Shown one piece after another: positions 16,379 through 23,324 of a stretch of 64,000 nt of DNA. The DNA is taken from NCBI GenBank assembly GCA_019416865.1, contig DXWL01000008.1:1-64000 (forward strand), written 5' to 3'. Numbering within the stretch: position 1 is the stretch's first letter; every line of letters begins with the position of its first letter. The DNA is from Fusobacterium sp. GTDB lineage: Bacteria; Fusobacteriota; Fusobacteriia; Fusobacteriales; Fusobacteriaceae. Both the position numbers and the translations under genes were made by a program. Below the pieces are notes generated by a model. That model ran no database searches. It saw nothing but the letters and a program-made list of their open reading frames with translations, and was not told the origin of the DNA.

Positions 16379-16407
16379 TTGCAATTTTATTTGTTTAATG
16401 ATATAAT
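16379..16407 (+). promoter_or_regulatory. Promoter of the riboswitch-controlled osmolyte transporter
   Basis: TTGCAA (16379-16384), 17 bp, TATAAT (16402-16407). The expected transcript start is near 16414, a few bases before the riboswitch. Confidence 0.7.
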
Positions 16408-16427
16408 AAGAAAGTAAAAAAGTACAA

Positions 16428-16545
16428 ATCGCTTAATTTATTTATAGATAAAGCGGGGGACCCAAATTTTCGGGGCGAATTTTTCTTGGATGAAAATAGG
16501 ATAACTCATTCAGTCCGAGCCCGTCAGCTAACCTCGTCAGCGTTG
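16428..16545 (+). ncRNA. ydaO/yuaA c-di-AMP riboswitch
   Basis: The conserved core of the ydaO family is plain. It starts TCGCTTAAT, continues AAGCGGGGGACCCAA, GGGGCGAAT, TAGGATAACTC, AGTCCGAGCCCGTCAGC and closes with TAACCTCGTCAGCG, where AGCG pairs back with the first CGCT (P1). The family binds cyclic di-AMP and usually turns genes off when the ligand is high. Here it is followed by an intrinsic terminator (16583-16609) and a betaine/choline-type ABC transporter. This matches the known use of c-di-AMP to restrain osmolyte uptake. It would be an OFF switch acting on transcription. Confidence 0.95.
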
Positions 16546-16582
16546 ATTGAGAAGCCATGTTTTTATATTTTTTGTTAATAAA

Positions 16583-16609
16583 ACACCATGACTTTTCATG
16601 GTGTTTTTT
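16583..16609 (+). terminator. Riboswitch expression-platform terminator
   Basis: ACACCATG-ACTTTT-CATGGTGT followed by TTTTTTT, 40 bases after the aptamer. The segment GCCATG at 16553-16558 could compete for the CATGG arm when ligand is absent. Confidence 0.9.
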
Positions 16610-16652
16610 TGCATACTAAAAATTATATACTAAATTTTTACAAGGAGGTTTT

Positions 16653-18227
16653 ATGAATTTTTTAACTTATTTGATAGAAAACAGAGCCCAGGTGATGATG
16701 CTTCTTATAGAGCATATAAATCTAACTGTTCTTTCAGTTACACTGGCAATAATGATAGGTGTTCCTTTGGGAATTCTTATCAGTCATTTTTCAAAGATAA
16801 ATAAACCCGTTATGATACTGGCAAATATTATTCAAGCTGTACCAAGTATGGCACTTTTAGGATTTTTAATTCCATTTTTGGGAATAGGTGTAGTTCCTTC
16901 TGTATTTATGGTTGTTCTTTATTCATTGCTGCCGATTATAAAAAATACTTTTACAAGTATCAGCGGAATAAATCCTCAAGTGATAGAGGCTGCAGAGGGA
17001 ATAGGAATGACAAAGTTTCAGATACTCTTTAAGGTGCAGATACCTATGGCTCTTCCTGTAATTATGGCAGGGGTAAGAATTTCTGCTGTTACAGCAGTGG
17101 GACTTATGACAATGGCTGCTTTTATTGGAGCAGGAGGACTTGGTTATCTTGTATTTTCTGGAATAAGAACAGCAAATAATTATCAAATACTTGCAGGAGC
17201 TGTTCCAGCTTGTCTGTTGGCTCTTTTTATAGATTTTACAGCTTCAATAATCGAAAAGGCCGTTGTTCCTGAGGGAATAAATTTAAATAACAGAAGCGGA
17301 AAAAAAGGTCGTCTTTTCCAAAAAACTGTAATGGGTGCTGTTGTTATCTGTGTTCTTTATACTTTTATAAATGCTGGAATTGATAAATTCGTCAAAAAAT
17401 CAGAAACAATAGTTGTAGCAAGTAAGGACTATACAGAGCAAGAGCTTATGGGAAATATTTTAGCAGACCTTATTGAGAGCAAAACAGATTATAAGGTAGA
17501 AAGAAGACTTTCTCTTGGAGGAACTCAGGTTGCCTTTGGTGCTTTAAGAGCCGGAGAAGTGGATATCTATATGGAATATACAGGAACTCTTTATTCTGAT
17601 ATGTTGAAACACAATCCTCTAGAATCAAAGGTTACATCAAGAGAAGTTTTTGAAATTTCTAAGAAAGAGATACAGGAAAAATTTGGTGTAAATGTTGGGG
17701 AAGAATGGGCTTTTAATAATACTTACAGACTTGCAGTGAGAAAAGATACAGCTCAAAAATATAATCTTAAAACAATCAGCGATCTGCAAAAAGTAAGCAG
17801 CAGTATGATAATATCTCCTACTTTGGAGTTTGCAAATAAGCATGATGGACTTTCAGGACTTCAGGGAAGATATAAGGGACTGAAATTTAAAGATGTAATA
17901 TCTATTGATGGAGCTCCTCGTTATCAGGCACTTAGTGTGGGAGAAAGTGATGTTATAGATGCCTTTTCAACAGATGGGCTGATAAAAACTTATGACCTTG
18001 TAATTTTGAAAGATGATAAAAAATTTTTCCTTCCATATCATGCTGTTCCTATTGCTAAAGAGGAAACATTGAAAAAATATCCTGAACTTTCAGGAATAAC
18101 AGATTCTCTGAAAGATATTATGACAGATGAAGTAATGCGTGAACTTAATTATCAAGTTGATGTTCTGAAAAGAGATCCGAGAGAGGTAGCACACGAATTT
18201 CTTGTGAAAGAGAATCTGATTGACTAA
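16653..18227 (+). CDS. Osmoprotectant ABC transporter, fused permease and binding protein
   Basis: A 524-aa fusion. Residues ~1-210 are a ProW/OpuCB-type permease with the EAA-like loop EAAEGIGMTKFQILFKVQIPMA. A further span near 225-245 anchors residues ~255-524, an OpuAC/QAT-type binding domain (VASKDYTEQELMGNILADLIE, and the choline/betaine-pocket region YMEYTGTLYSDM). The binding domain would face the periplasm while still tethered. Such fusions are known in BusB- and OpuB/OpuC-like importers for glycine betaine, choline or carnitine. The gene is controlled by the c-di-AMP riboswitch upstream and leads into its ATPase after 15 bases. Confidence 0.9.
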   Translation: MNFLTYLIENRAQVMMLLIEHINLTVLSVTLAIMIGVPLGILISHFSKINKPVMILANIIQAVPSMALLGFLIPFLGIGVVPSVFMVVLYSLLPIIKNTFTSISGINPQVIEAAEGIGMTKFQILFKVQIPMALPVIMAGVRISAVTAVGLMTMAAFIGAGGLGYLVFSGIRTANNYQILAGAVPACLLALFIDFTASIIEKAVVPEGINLNNRSGKKGRLFQKTVMGAVVICVLYTFINAGIDKFVKKSETIVVASKDYTEQELMGNILADLIESKTDYKVERRLSLGGTQVAFGALRAGEVDIYMEYTGTLYSDMLKHNPLESKVTSREVFEISKKEIQEKFGVNVGEEWAFNNTYRLAVRKDTAQKYNLKTISDLQKVSSSMIISPTLEFANKHDGLSGLQGRYKGLKFKDVISIDGAPRYQALSVGESDVIDAFSTDGLIKTYDLVILKDDKKFFLPYHAVPIAKEETLKKYPELSGITDSLKDIMTDEVMRELNYQVDVLKRDPREVAHEFLVKENLID

Positions 18228-18242
18228 AAAGGAGGAGCATAG

Positions 18243-19373
18243 ATGATAGAATTTAGAGGGATAAATAAGATTTTTAAAAATAATATAGTTTTATATGATA
18301 TAAATTTAAAATTGGAAGAGGGGCAGATAATTGTTTTTGTAGGACCAAGTGGATGCGGAAAAACTACAACAGTAAAAATGATAAACAGATTAATAAAGCC
18401 TACTTCTGGAAAAGTGCTTATAAATGGTGAGGATATATCCAAAAAAAATGTAATTAATCTAAGAAGAAATATAGGATATGTAATTCAGCAGACAGGACTT
18501 TTTCCTCATATGACAATAAAAGAAAATATTGAAATAGTTGCTAAGATGCAGAAGATGAAACCTAAAGAGATTGAGAGTAAGACTAAAGAGCTTATGGAAA
18601 TGGTAGGGCTTGATTATGAAAAATTTGCTGACAGATATCCTGCACAACTTTCAGGAGGACAACAGCAGAGAGTGGGAATAGCAAGAGCCTTAATAACAAA
18701 TCCTGATATTATTTTAATGGATGAGCCTTTTTCAGCTCTTGATCCAATTACTCGTTCACAGCTTCAAGATGAACTTATAAATATTCAGACACAGTTTAAA
18801 AAGACAATAATATTTGTAACTCATGACATGGACGAAGCTATAAAAATTGCAGATAAAATCTGTATTATGGGAAAAGGAAGAGTTATTCAATATGACGATC
18901 CTGAAACAATTCTTAAGAATCCTGCCAATGAGTTTGTGAGTGATTTCGTAGGAAAAAATAGAATTTGGTCATCTCCAGAATACATAAAGGTAAAGGATAT
19001 AATGATAGAAGATCCGATTACCTGCTCACAAGATATTACACTTTTAAAATGTATCAAAAAAATGAGATATGAAAGAGTGGATACCCTTCTTGTGATTGAC
19101 AGAAAGGGAAAATTAAATGGAATAATCTCTGGTAAGATGATACAAAAAGAAAAAGATCACTACAAAGCTGTCAAAGAGATAATGGAACAGCCAAGAGCAG
19201 TAACATTTCCTGACAAATCTATAATAGATATTCTAAAAGAAGTTACAGAAAAAAATCTTTCAAGTCTGCCTGTTATAGATGAGAGAGGAATATTGAGAGG
19301 GCTTATTACTAAAACAAGTCTTGTAACAACTTTAAGTCAGCAGTTTGAAATGGGCACTGAAAGCAGCAACTAA
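18243..19373 (+). CDS. Osmoprotectant ABC transporter ATPase with CBS domains
   Basis: A 376-aa ATPase of the OpuCA/ProV class. Walker A is GPSGCGKTT, the signature LSGGQQQRVGIARAL, Walker B IILMDEPFSALDP and the switch VTHDMDEA. After residue ~250 come two CBS motifs (VKDIMIEDPITC and VKEIMEQPRAV), the tandem regulatory module that senses ionic strength or nucleotides in this family. CBS pairs in some OpuCA proteins bind c-di-AMP, so this transporter may be controlled by that messenger at both RNA and protein level. The protein-level part is inference. Confidence 0.92.
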   Translation: MIEFRGINKIFKNNIVLYDINLKLEEGQIIVFVGPSGCGKTTTVKMINRLIKPTSGKVLINGEDISKKNVINLRRNIGYVIQQTGLFPHMTIKENIEIVAKMQKMKPKEIESKTKELMEMVGLDYEKFADRYPAQLSGGQQQRVGIARALITNPDIILMDEPFSALDPITRSQLQDELINIQTQFKKTIIFVTHDMDEAIKIADKICIMGKGRVIQYDDPETILKNPANEFVSDFVGKNRIWSSPEYIKVKDIMIEDPITCSQDITLLKCIKKMRYERVDTLLVIDRKGKLNGIISGKMIQKEKDHYKAVKEIMEQPRAVTFPDKSIIDILKEVTEKNLSSLPVIDERGILRGLITKTSLVTTLSQQFEMGTESSN

Positions 19374-19428
19374 TATTTTTGTAAAATTATTTAATAAAAA
19401 TTACTTTATAGCTAAAATTGAAAAATTC

Positions 19429-19437
19429 TGATATAAT
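19429..19437 (+). promoter_or_regulatory. Extended -10 promoter for the rhodanese gene
   Basis: TGATATAAT, an extended -10 about 40 bp before the start codon, with no clear -35. Confidence 0.5.
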
Positions 19438-19476
19438 ATACTGAAAAAGTATTTTATAAACAAGAGGAGCAATAGA

Positions 19477-19791
19477 ATGGATATGTTGTATAAAAGAATT
19501 TCTCAAAAAAAAGCTAGAGAGATGATGGAAAAATTAAATGAATATATTATTTTGGATGTAAGAACAAAGGAAGAGTTTCAAGAGGGGCATATAAAAGGGG
19601 CAGTAAATATTCCCAATGAAGATATAGGAGATGAATATATTTTAGATGTTGATCTTGATACTTGTATTTTAGTTTATTGCAGAAGTGGACACAGAAGCTT
19701 AAATGCTTCGGCAAAACTTGGACTTATGGGTTATACAAATATTTATGAGTTCGGTGGAATCAACACCTGGAAATATGAAATAGAAAGATAA
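19477..19791 (+). CDS. Single-domain rhodanese-like protein
   Basis: A 104-aa rhodanese domain, which carries sulfur as a cysteine persulfide. The active loop is VYCRSGHRS with the catalytic Cys first. The other family blocks are ILDVRTKEEFQEGHIKGAVNIP and the C-terminal GGINTW. There is no signal peptide, so it is cytosolic, in the manner of PspE/GlpE-like sulfurtransferases. It is a single gene between the osmolyte transporter and a convergent porin-like gene, ending at a hairpin. The sulfur acceptor is unknown. Confidence 0.9.
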   Translation: MDMLYKRISQKKAREMMEKLNEYIILDVRTKEEFQEGHIKGAVNIPNEDIGDEYILDVDLDTCILVYCRSGHRSLNASAKLGLMGYTNIYEFGGINTWKYEIER

Positions 19792-19795
19792 AAAG

Positions 19796-19821
19796 AGGCA
19801 GTTACAAATTTGTAGCTGCCT
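19796..19821 (+). terminator. Terminator of the rhodanese gene
   Basis: AGGCAGTTACAA pairs with TTGTAGCTGCCT (one G-U), then TTAATTAT. Confidence 0.7.
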
Positions 19822-19918
19822 TAATTATATAAGAGAAATTATTTAAGTTAAAAATAATAGTTTATGCAGAATTTTTGTATCATTTTTATTTTCTATATTT
19901 TAATAGAAAATTCAGACA

Positions 19919-20797
19919 TTAGAATGTATATGTCCAACCTAAATAAAACTCACCATAATATTTTCCACTATCTTCTCTGTCTTCAATGTAATTTTCTCCT
20001 TGTCCTTTAGTATCAAATTTATACATATCATATTGGTAGTATCCATCAAGAGATAGATTTTCTGTAACAGCATAGTTTGCTGATAAAACTAAAATATGAG
20101 AATTATGGTTTGCTTCTGCCCATTTTCCTTCTGCCTTATTTTCGTCATATTTTACATCTGTATCAAATTGCCATCTGTATTCAAATCCAAGAGCTAATTT
20201 TTCTCCTTCGTAAATTGGAAGAGAAGCTCTTAACTGTTGTCTGTAGTCATGTTTAAATCCGTCATTTTCTGTATTTACTGCTAGTCCACCAACTTCAATA
20301 TAGTATCCTAAAGTTACAGGTCCTATTGTATAGTTGAATGGTTGAGCTTCAAAGTAATAGTTATCTCCTACTTCAGAATCACCATTTGTAGAATAATATG
20401 CTGCATCAATCCAACCTGAGAATGCTCCGTATTCATATTTTGTTCTTAAATAATATCCGTCAAGATCTGATTCTTGTCTCCATCTGAAACCTAAAGAGAA
20501 ATTTTCATAGTTTTTCCAAATGTCTAAATCAATTCTGTTTGCTGCAGAATGTATTCCTTCTTCAGTATCCATAGACCATGTTTTTCTTGCAAAAATATCA
20601 AAAGACCAGTCTTTATATTCTAAACCAATAGCATTTCCAAAATGAACCTCTTCACCTATATTTTCTCCTCCAGAAGTATTATCCACTTCTATTGATTGTC
20701 CTACATATGTTACTGCAAGAGTTGGAGTTTCTTCTTTTGCATAAGCTGCTCCTGAAATAATTGCTAATGCTCCTAGTAGTAGTGTTAATTTTTTCAT
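19919..20797 (-). CDS. Outer-membrane beta-barrel (porin-like) protein
   Basis: A 292-aa exported protein. A signal peptide of about 20 residues ends ISGAAYA. The rest is built of alternating polar/aromatic strands (e.g. FSLGFRWRQESDLDGYYLRTKYEY, NLSLDGYYQYDMYKF) with Gly/Asp/Asn-rich turns, roughly 12 strands, and it ends in Trp-Thr-Tyr-Thr-Phe. The terminal Phe is the signal used by the Bam machinery. It resembles small Fusobacterium porins and KdgM-like channels. The cargo is unknown. It has its own promoter and no operon partner. Confidence 0.78.
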   Translation of the reverse strand: MKKLTLLLGALAIISGAAYAKEETPTLAVTYVGQSIEVDNTSGGENIGEEVHFGNAIGLEYKDWSFDIFARKTWSMDTEEGIHSAANRIDLDIWKNYENFSLGFRWRQESDLDGYYLRTKYEYGAFSGWIDAAYYSTNGDSEVGDNYYFEAQPFNYTIGPVTLGYYIEVGGLAVNTENDGFKHDYRQQLRASLPIYEGEKLALGFEYRWQFDTDVKYDENKAEGKWAEANHNSHILVLSANYAVTENLSLDGYYQYDMYKFDTKGQGENYIEDREDSGKYYGEFYLGWTYTF

Positions 20798-20857
20798 AAA
20801 AATCCCCCTTAAAATAAAATTTCCCTAAATGTTTTATAGTTAGGTTTTAATATATAT

Positions 20858-20886
20858 GTTTTATCATATTTTATTTTGTTTGTCAA
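20858..20886 (-). promoter_or_regulatory. Promoter for the porin-like gene
   Basis: Minus strand: TTGACA, 17 bp, TAAAAC preceded by TGA (extended -10). The leader is about 55 bp. Confidence 0.55.
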
Positions 20887-20967
20887 AATATTTAATAAAA
20901 AAATATTAAAAATTAGTTATAAATATATTTAGAATATTTATTTTAAATAGAAGATCTGAAATGTTAT

Positions 20968-21447
20968 TTATAGTTCCCAATATAATTTTTCATATTTAAT
21001 TTCATAATTGATATAATTATTTATGTGTATAGCTCCTAATTTTACATACAGATTTCTGGCTCTTATATTTTCACTCATTATAGATACACTTACTCCTTTG
21101 TATCCTTTTTCTTTTGCGTATTTTTTTAAACGATTTATTAATTCTGTTCCTATTCCTTTTCCCTTATATTCGTTTTTTATATGTAAAGAATCTAAGTATA
21201 AGGTATTTTCCATAAGTTTATCAGGAGTGAAAGCTCCAAATCCTAAAAATTCATTATTTTCAAATGCCCCAAATATGCCATTTTCTTCTTTAAAAATGTA
21301 TTCTCCCCATATTTTACTAAATTTTTCTATAGTTATAGTATTTAATATTTTTTTTGGTACAATTCCATTATATGTTGCTTTCCAACTTTTTACATAAAGT
21401 TTTGTCATTTCATCAATATCTTTTTCTGTTAATAATCTTATTTCCAT
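20968..21447 (-). CDS. GNAT family N-acetyltransferase
   Basis: A 159-aa acetyl-CoA-dependent acyltransferase. The acetyl-CoA motif A is IKNEYKGKGIGTELINRLKK (Q/RxxGxG/A type), and motif B is NIRARNLYVKLG. The start at 21447 follows GGGAGAGG; an in-frame ATG at 21531 is upstream of, and reads through, a terminator hairpin and is not plausible. The substrate is unknown. The gene lies just outside the putative guaA island, and the hairpin at 21485-21515 ahead of it may be the original guaA terminator. Confidence 0.85.
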   Translation of the reverse strand: MEIRLLTEKDIDEMTKLYVKSWKATYNGIVPKKILNTITIEKFSKIWGEYIFKEENGIFGAFENNEFLGFGAFTPDKLMENTLYLDSLHIKNEYKGKGIGTELINRLKKYAKEKGYKGVSVSIMSENIRARNLYVKLGAIHINNYINYEIKYEKLYWEL

Positions 21448-21481
21448 CTTACCTCTCCCATAAAAATATAAATGGTGTTTA

Positions 21482-21516
21482 TAAAAAAACCCAGAGAGAT
21501 TAGGTCTTTCTGGGTT
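21482..21516 (-). terminator. Terminator between island edge and acetyltransferase gene
   Basis: Minus strand: AAACCCAGAAAGACC...CTCTCTGGGTTTTTTT, a stem of about 8-10 bp and a long U-tract. Its position just beyond the guaA-end repeat suggests it was the native guaA terminator before the island inserted (inference). Confidence 0.65.
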
Positions 21517-21600
21517 TTTTGATAGGAGCATTCTAGGAGCATTTATTTTTTTGCTCTTTATAACTCCTTAAAATTTAAATTATTTAAAAAGAATAAATTC

Positions 21601-21611
21601 TATTCCCACTC
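21601..21611 (-). other. Candidate att site: copy of the guaA 3' end
   Basis: TATTCCCACTC on + (GAGTGGGAATA on -) repeats, in the same orientation, the last codons of guaA at 34760-34770. The 3' end of guaA is a well-known insertion point for tyrosine-recombinase islands, with a short repeat of this kind at each end. The repeat is only 11 bp, so chance is possible, but its position at the exact edge of the restriction cluster favours a real att site. Confidence 0.55.
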
Positions 21612-21703
21612 TACAAATATAGGTTTTTATGCTTTTCTAAGCCTTTAAAATTGGAACTTCCATTTTATAAGAAATTTATTTTTTCATATATTTTATAGGG
21701 TTT

Positions 21704-21731
21704 TTAATTTTTTACGGCCAATTTGCGGCCA
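21704..21731. repeat. Short direct repeats at the island edge
   Basis: TTACGGCCAATTTGCGGCCAAC contains CGGCCAA twice, 11 bases apart. These are the only GC-rich words in this stretch and could be recombinase arm sites or a remnant of a lost integrase region. The rest of 21541-21740 has no gene that I can support. Confidence 0.3.
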
Positions 21732-21740
21732 ACTATATTT

Positions 21741-23303
21741 TTAATTTTGAAAAATATCTTCACTTCTTATTATACAACAAAGTTCGCTTAATTTATCTTC
21801 TAAATCTATTTCCTTGTCTTTTAATAAATAATAAAAATATTGTAAGTTTAAAAATAATGAATAATGGTATAAAGAATCAATATCTTTCTTACGACTATAA
21901 CTACTACTCTCTAAAATTTGATGTATTTTTTTTAATTCATTAAAATATTTATTTATTTGTATTTCTTCTTTGGGATATGAAGGGATAATTCTTACTTTTT
22001 TAATGAATAAACCTTCTTTAATTATATTTGATGAAATACTTTTACAATGTAAAGAATCATAATCTTCTAAGGAAAGAGATAATGTCATTATCCTTCTATC
22101 ATTAACAATTAATTCTTGATATTTTGAGTTTTTATCTTTTTTCTTAAAAAAACGGATTCTTTTATTTTTTTCTAAAAAACTTCTTAATCTTAAAGCTTGT
22201 ATTTGAGAATCTAAAAGGGTCTTTTTAACATCTAATAAAGCTTGAAAAATCTCTCCTTTTTTGGTGTTATAATGTAAATTTCCTTTTTTTAATTCAATTA
22301 TCACTATCATTTTATCAAATTCAAGTATTAAGTCACTTTCATACCAAGTATTATCTTTTTCCCAATAACCTTTCTTGTGAACAATTCCTCTCTTAATAAT
22401 TAAATTTTCAAGAATTTTTTCTAATTTTTCTCCAAATTTTATAGAAAATTTATCTATTTTTTCTGTTAGTAAAACATAGGATTGCTTGTATAAAGCAATT
22501 ATATTCATAGGTAATATCGGAATAATGAACTTTTCTTCTTCTTGTATAAATAAATAATTCAAATGATTTAATTCAAATCTTTCTTCTACTTTTTTTTTTG
22601 TAAAGCTAAGTTTTTCAAGAAAATTATTTACCTCAAATTTTTTAACTAGATTTTTTAGTTCATTCTTTGAAAATACTATATTTAAAATTTGTTTTTTATT
22701 TTTTATAATATTTAATAAACTTTCTATAAATTTTAATTCTTTAGATAGTCCTTTTTCTAAAAAATAATCTTTAAGTCCTTCTTCTATTAAAAAAGAAGTA
22801 AATTCTATAGAAGATTGTGGGAATAATCCAAAATATGTATTTTCAATATCCTTTCTAATATCTTCGGCAAAAGTTTGACTTGAAGTGGTTATACATAAAT
22901 TTATAGGGTAAAAAAATCTTTTTATATCTTTTATATAATAAAGTGCTGTACTCAACTCTATAATCTCATCTATTTCTTTTGATACATCTAGTAAAATACA
23001 TGAAGTATTGTAATAATTTATATAAGATAAATTTATTAAATAACCATAAGGAAATAAATTAATATTTTCATTTTTATAATCATAAATTCTTATAAATGGT
23101 ATTCTATCAAATTTTTTACTGTATTTTTCATATTTTAATTTTTCAAGTACTCTATTTAATAAAAATTTTCCAGATATATTTTTTATTTTTCTTTGAATAA
23201 ATTTCTCTATTTTTAATTCTAGATTTTCCTCATTATTCTTAAAACTAAGATACTTTCTTAAAATGCTATAAGCTTTATATCTATTTTTCTCATATATAGT
23301 CAT
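21741..23303 (-). CDS. Putative PD-(D/E)XK nuclease, unknown family
   Basis: A 520-aa protein I cannot assign to a named family. Residues ~320-340 (YESDLILEFDKMIVIIELKK) carry a clear restriction-endonuclease-like core: Asp324, then Glu337-x-Lys339 on the next strand. Glu residues in the preceding helix (~293-299) and a Gln-rich helix (DSQIQALRL, ~365-373) follow the usual fold order. The N-terminal 300 residues are helical and Lys/Glu-rich; the C-terminal 100 are helical too. There is no signal peptide. It is the last gene of the hsdS-ptuA-ptuB-TPR-nuclease run, 21 bases after the TPR gene, which points to a defence effector. Nuclease activity is inferred from the motif. Confidence 0.7.
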   Translation of the reverse strand: MTIYEKNRYKAYSILRKYLSFKNNEENLELKIEKFIQRKIKNISGKFLLNRVLEKLKYEKYSKKFDRIPFIRIYDYKNENINLFPYGYLINLSYINYYNTSCILLDVSKEIDEIIELSTALYYIKDIKRFFYPINLCITTSSQTFAEDIRKDIENTYFGLFPQSSIEFTSFLIEEGLKDYFLEKGLSKELKFIESLLNIIKNKKQILNIVFSKNELKNLVKKFEVNNFLEKLSFTKKKVEERFELNHLNYLFIQEEEKFIIPILPMNIIALYKQSYVLLTEKIDKFSIKFGEKLEKILENLIIKRGIVHKKGYWEKDNTWYESDLILEFDKMIVIIELKKGNLHYNTKKGEIFQALLDVKKTLLDSQIQALRLRSFLEKNKRIRFFKKKDKNSKYQELIVNDRRIMTLSLSLEDYDSLHCKSISSNIIKEGLFIKKVRIIPSYPKEEIQINKYFNELKKIHQILESSSYSRKKDIDSLYHYSLFLNLQYFYYLLKDKEIDLEDKLSELCCIIRSEDIFQN

Positions 23304-23324
23304 TACTTCACCTATTTGATAACT

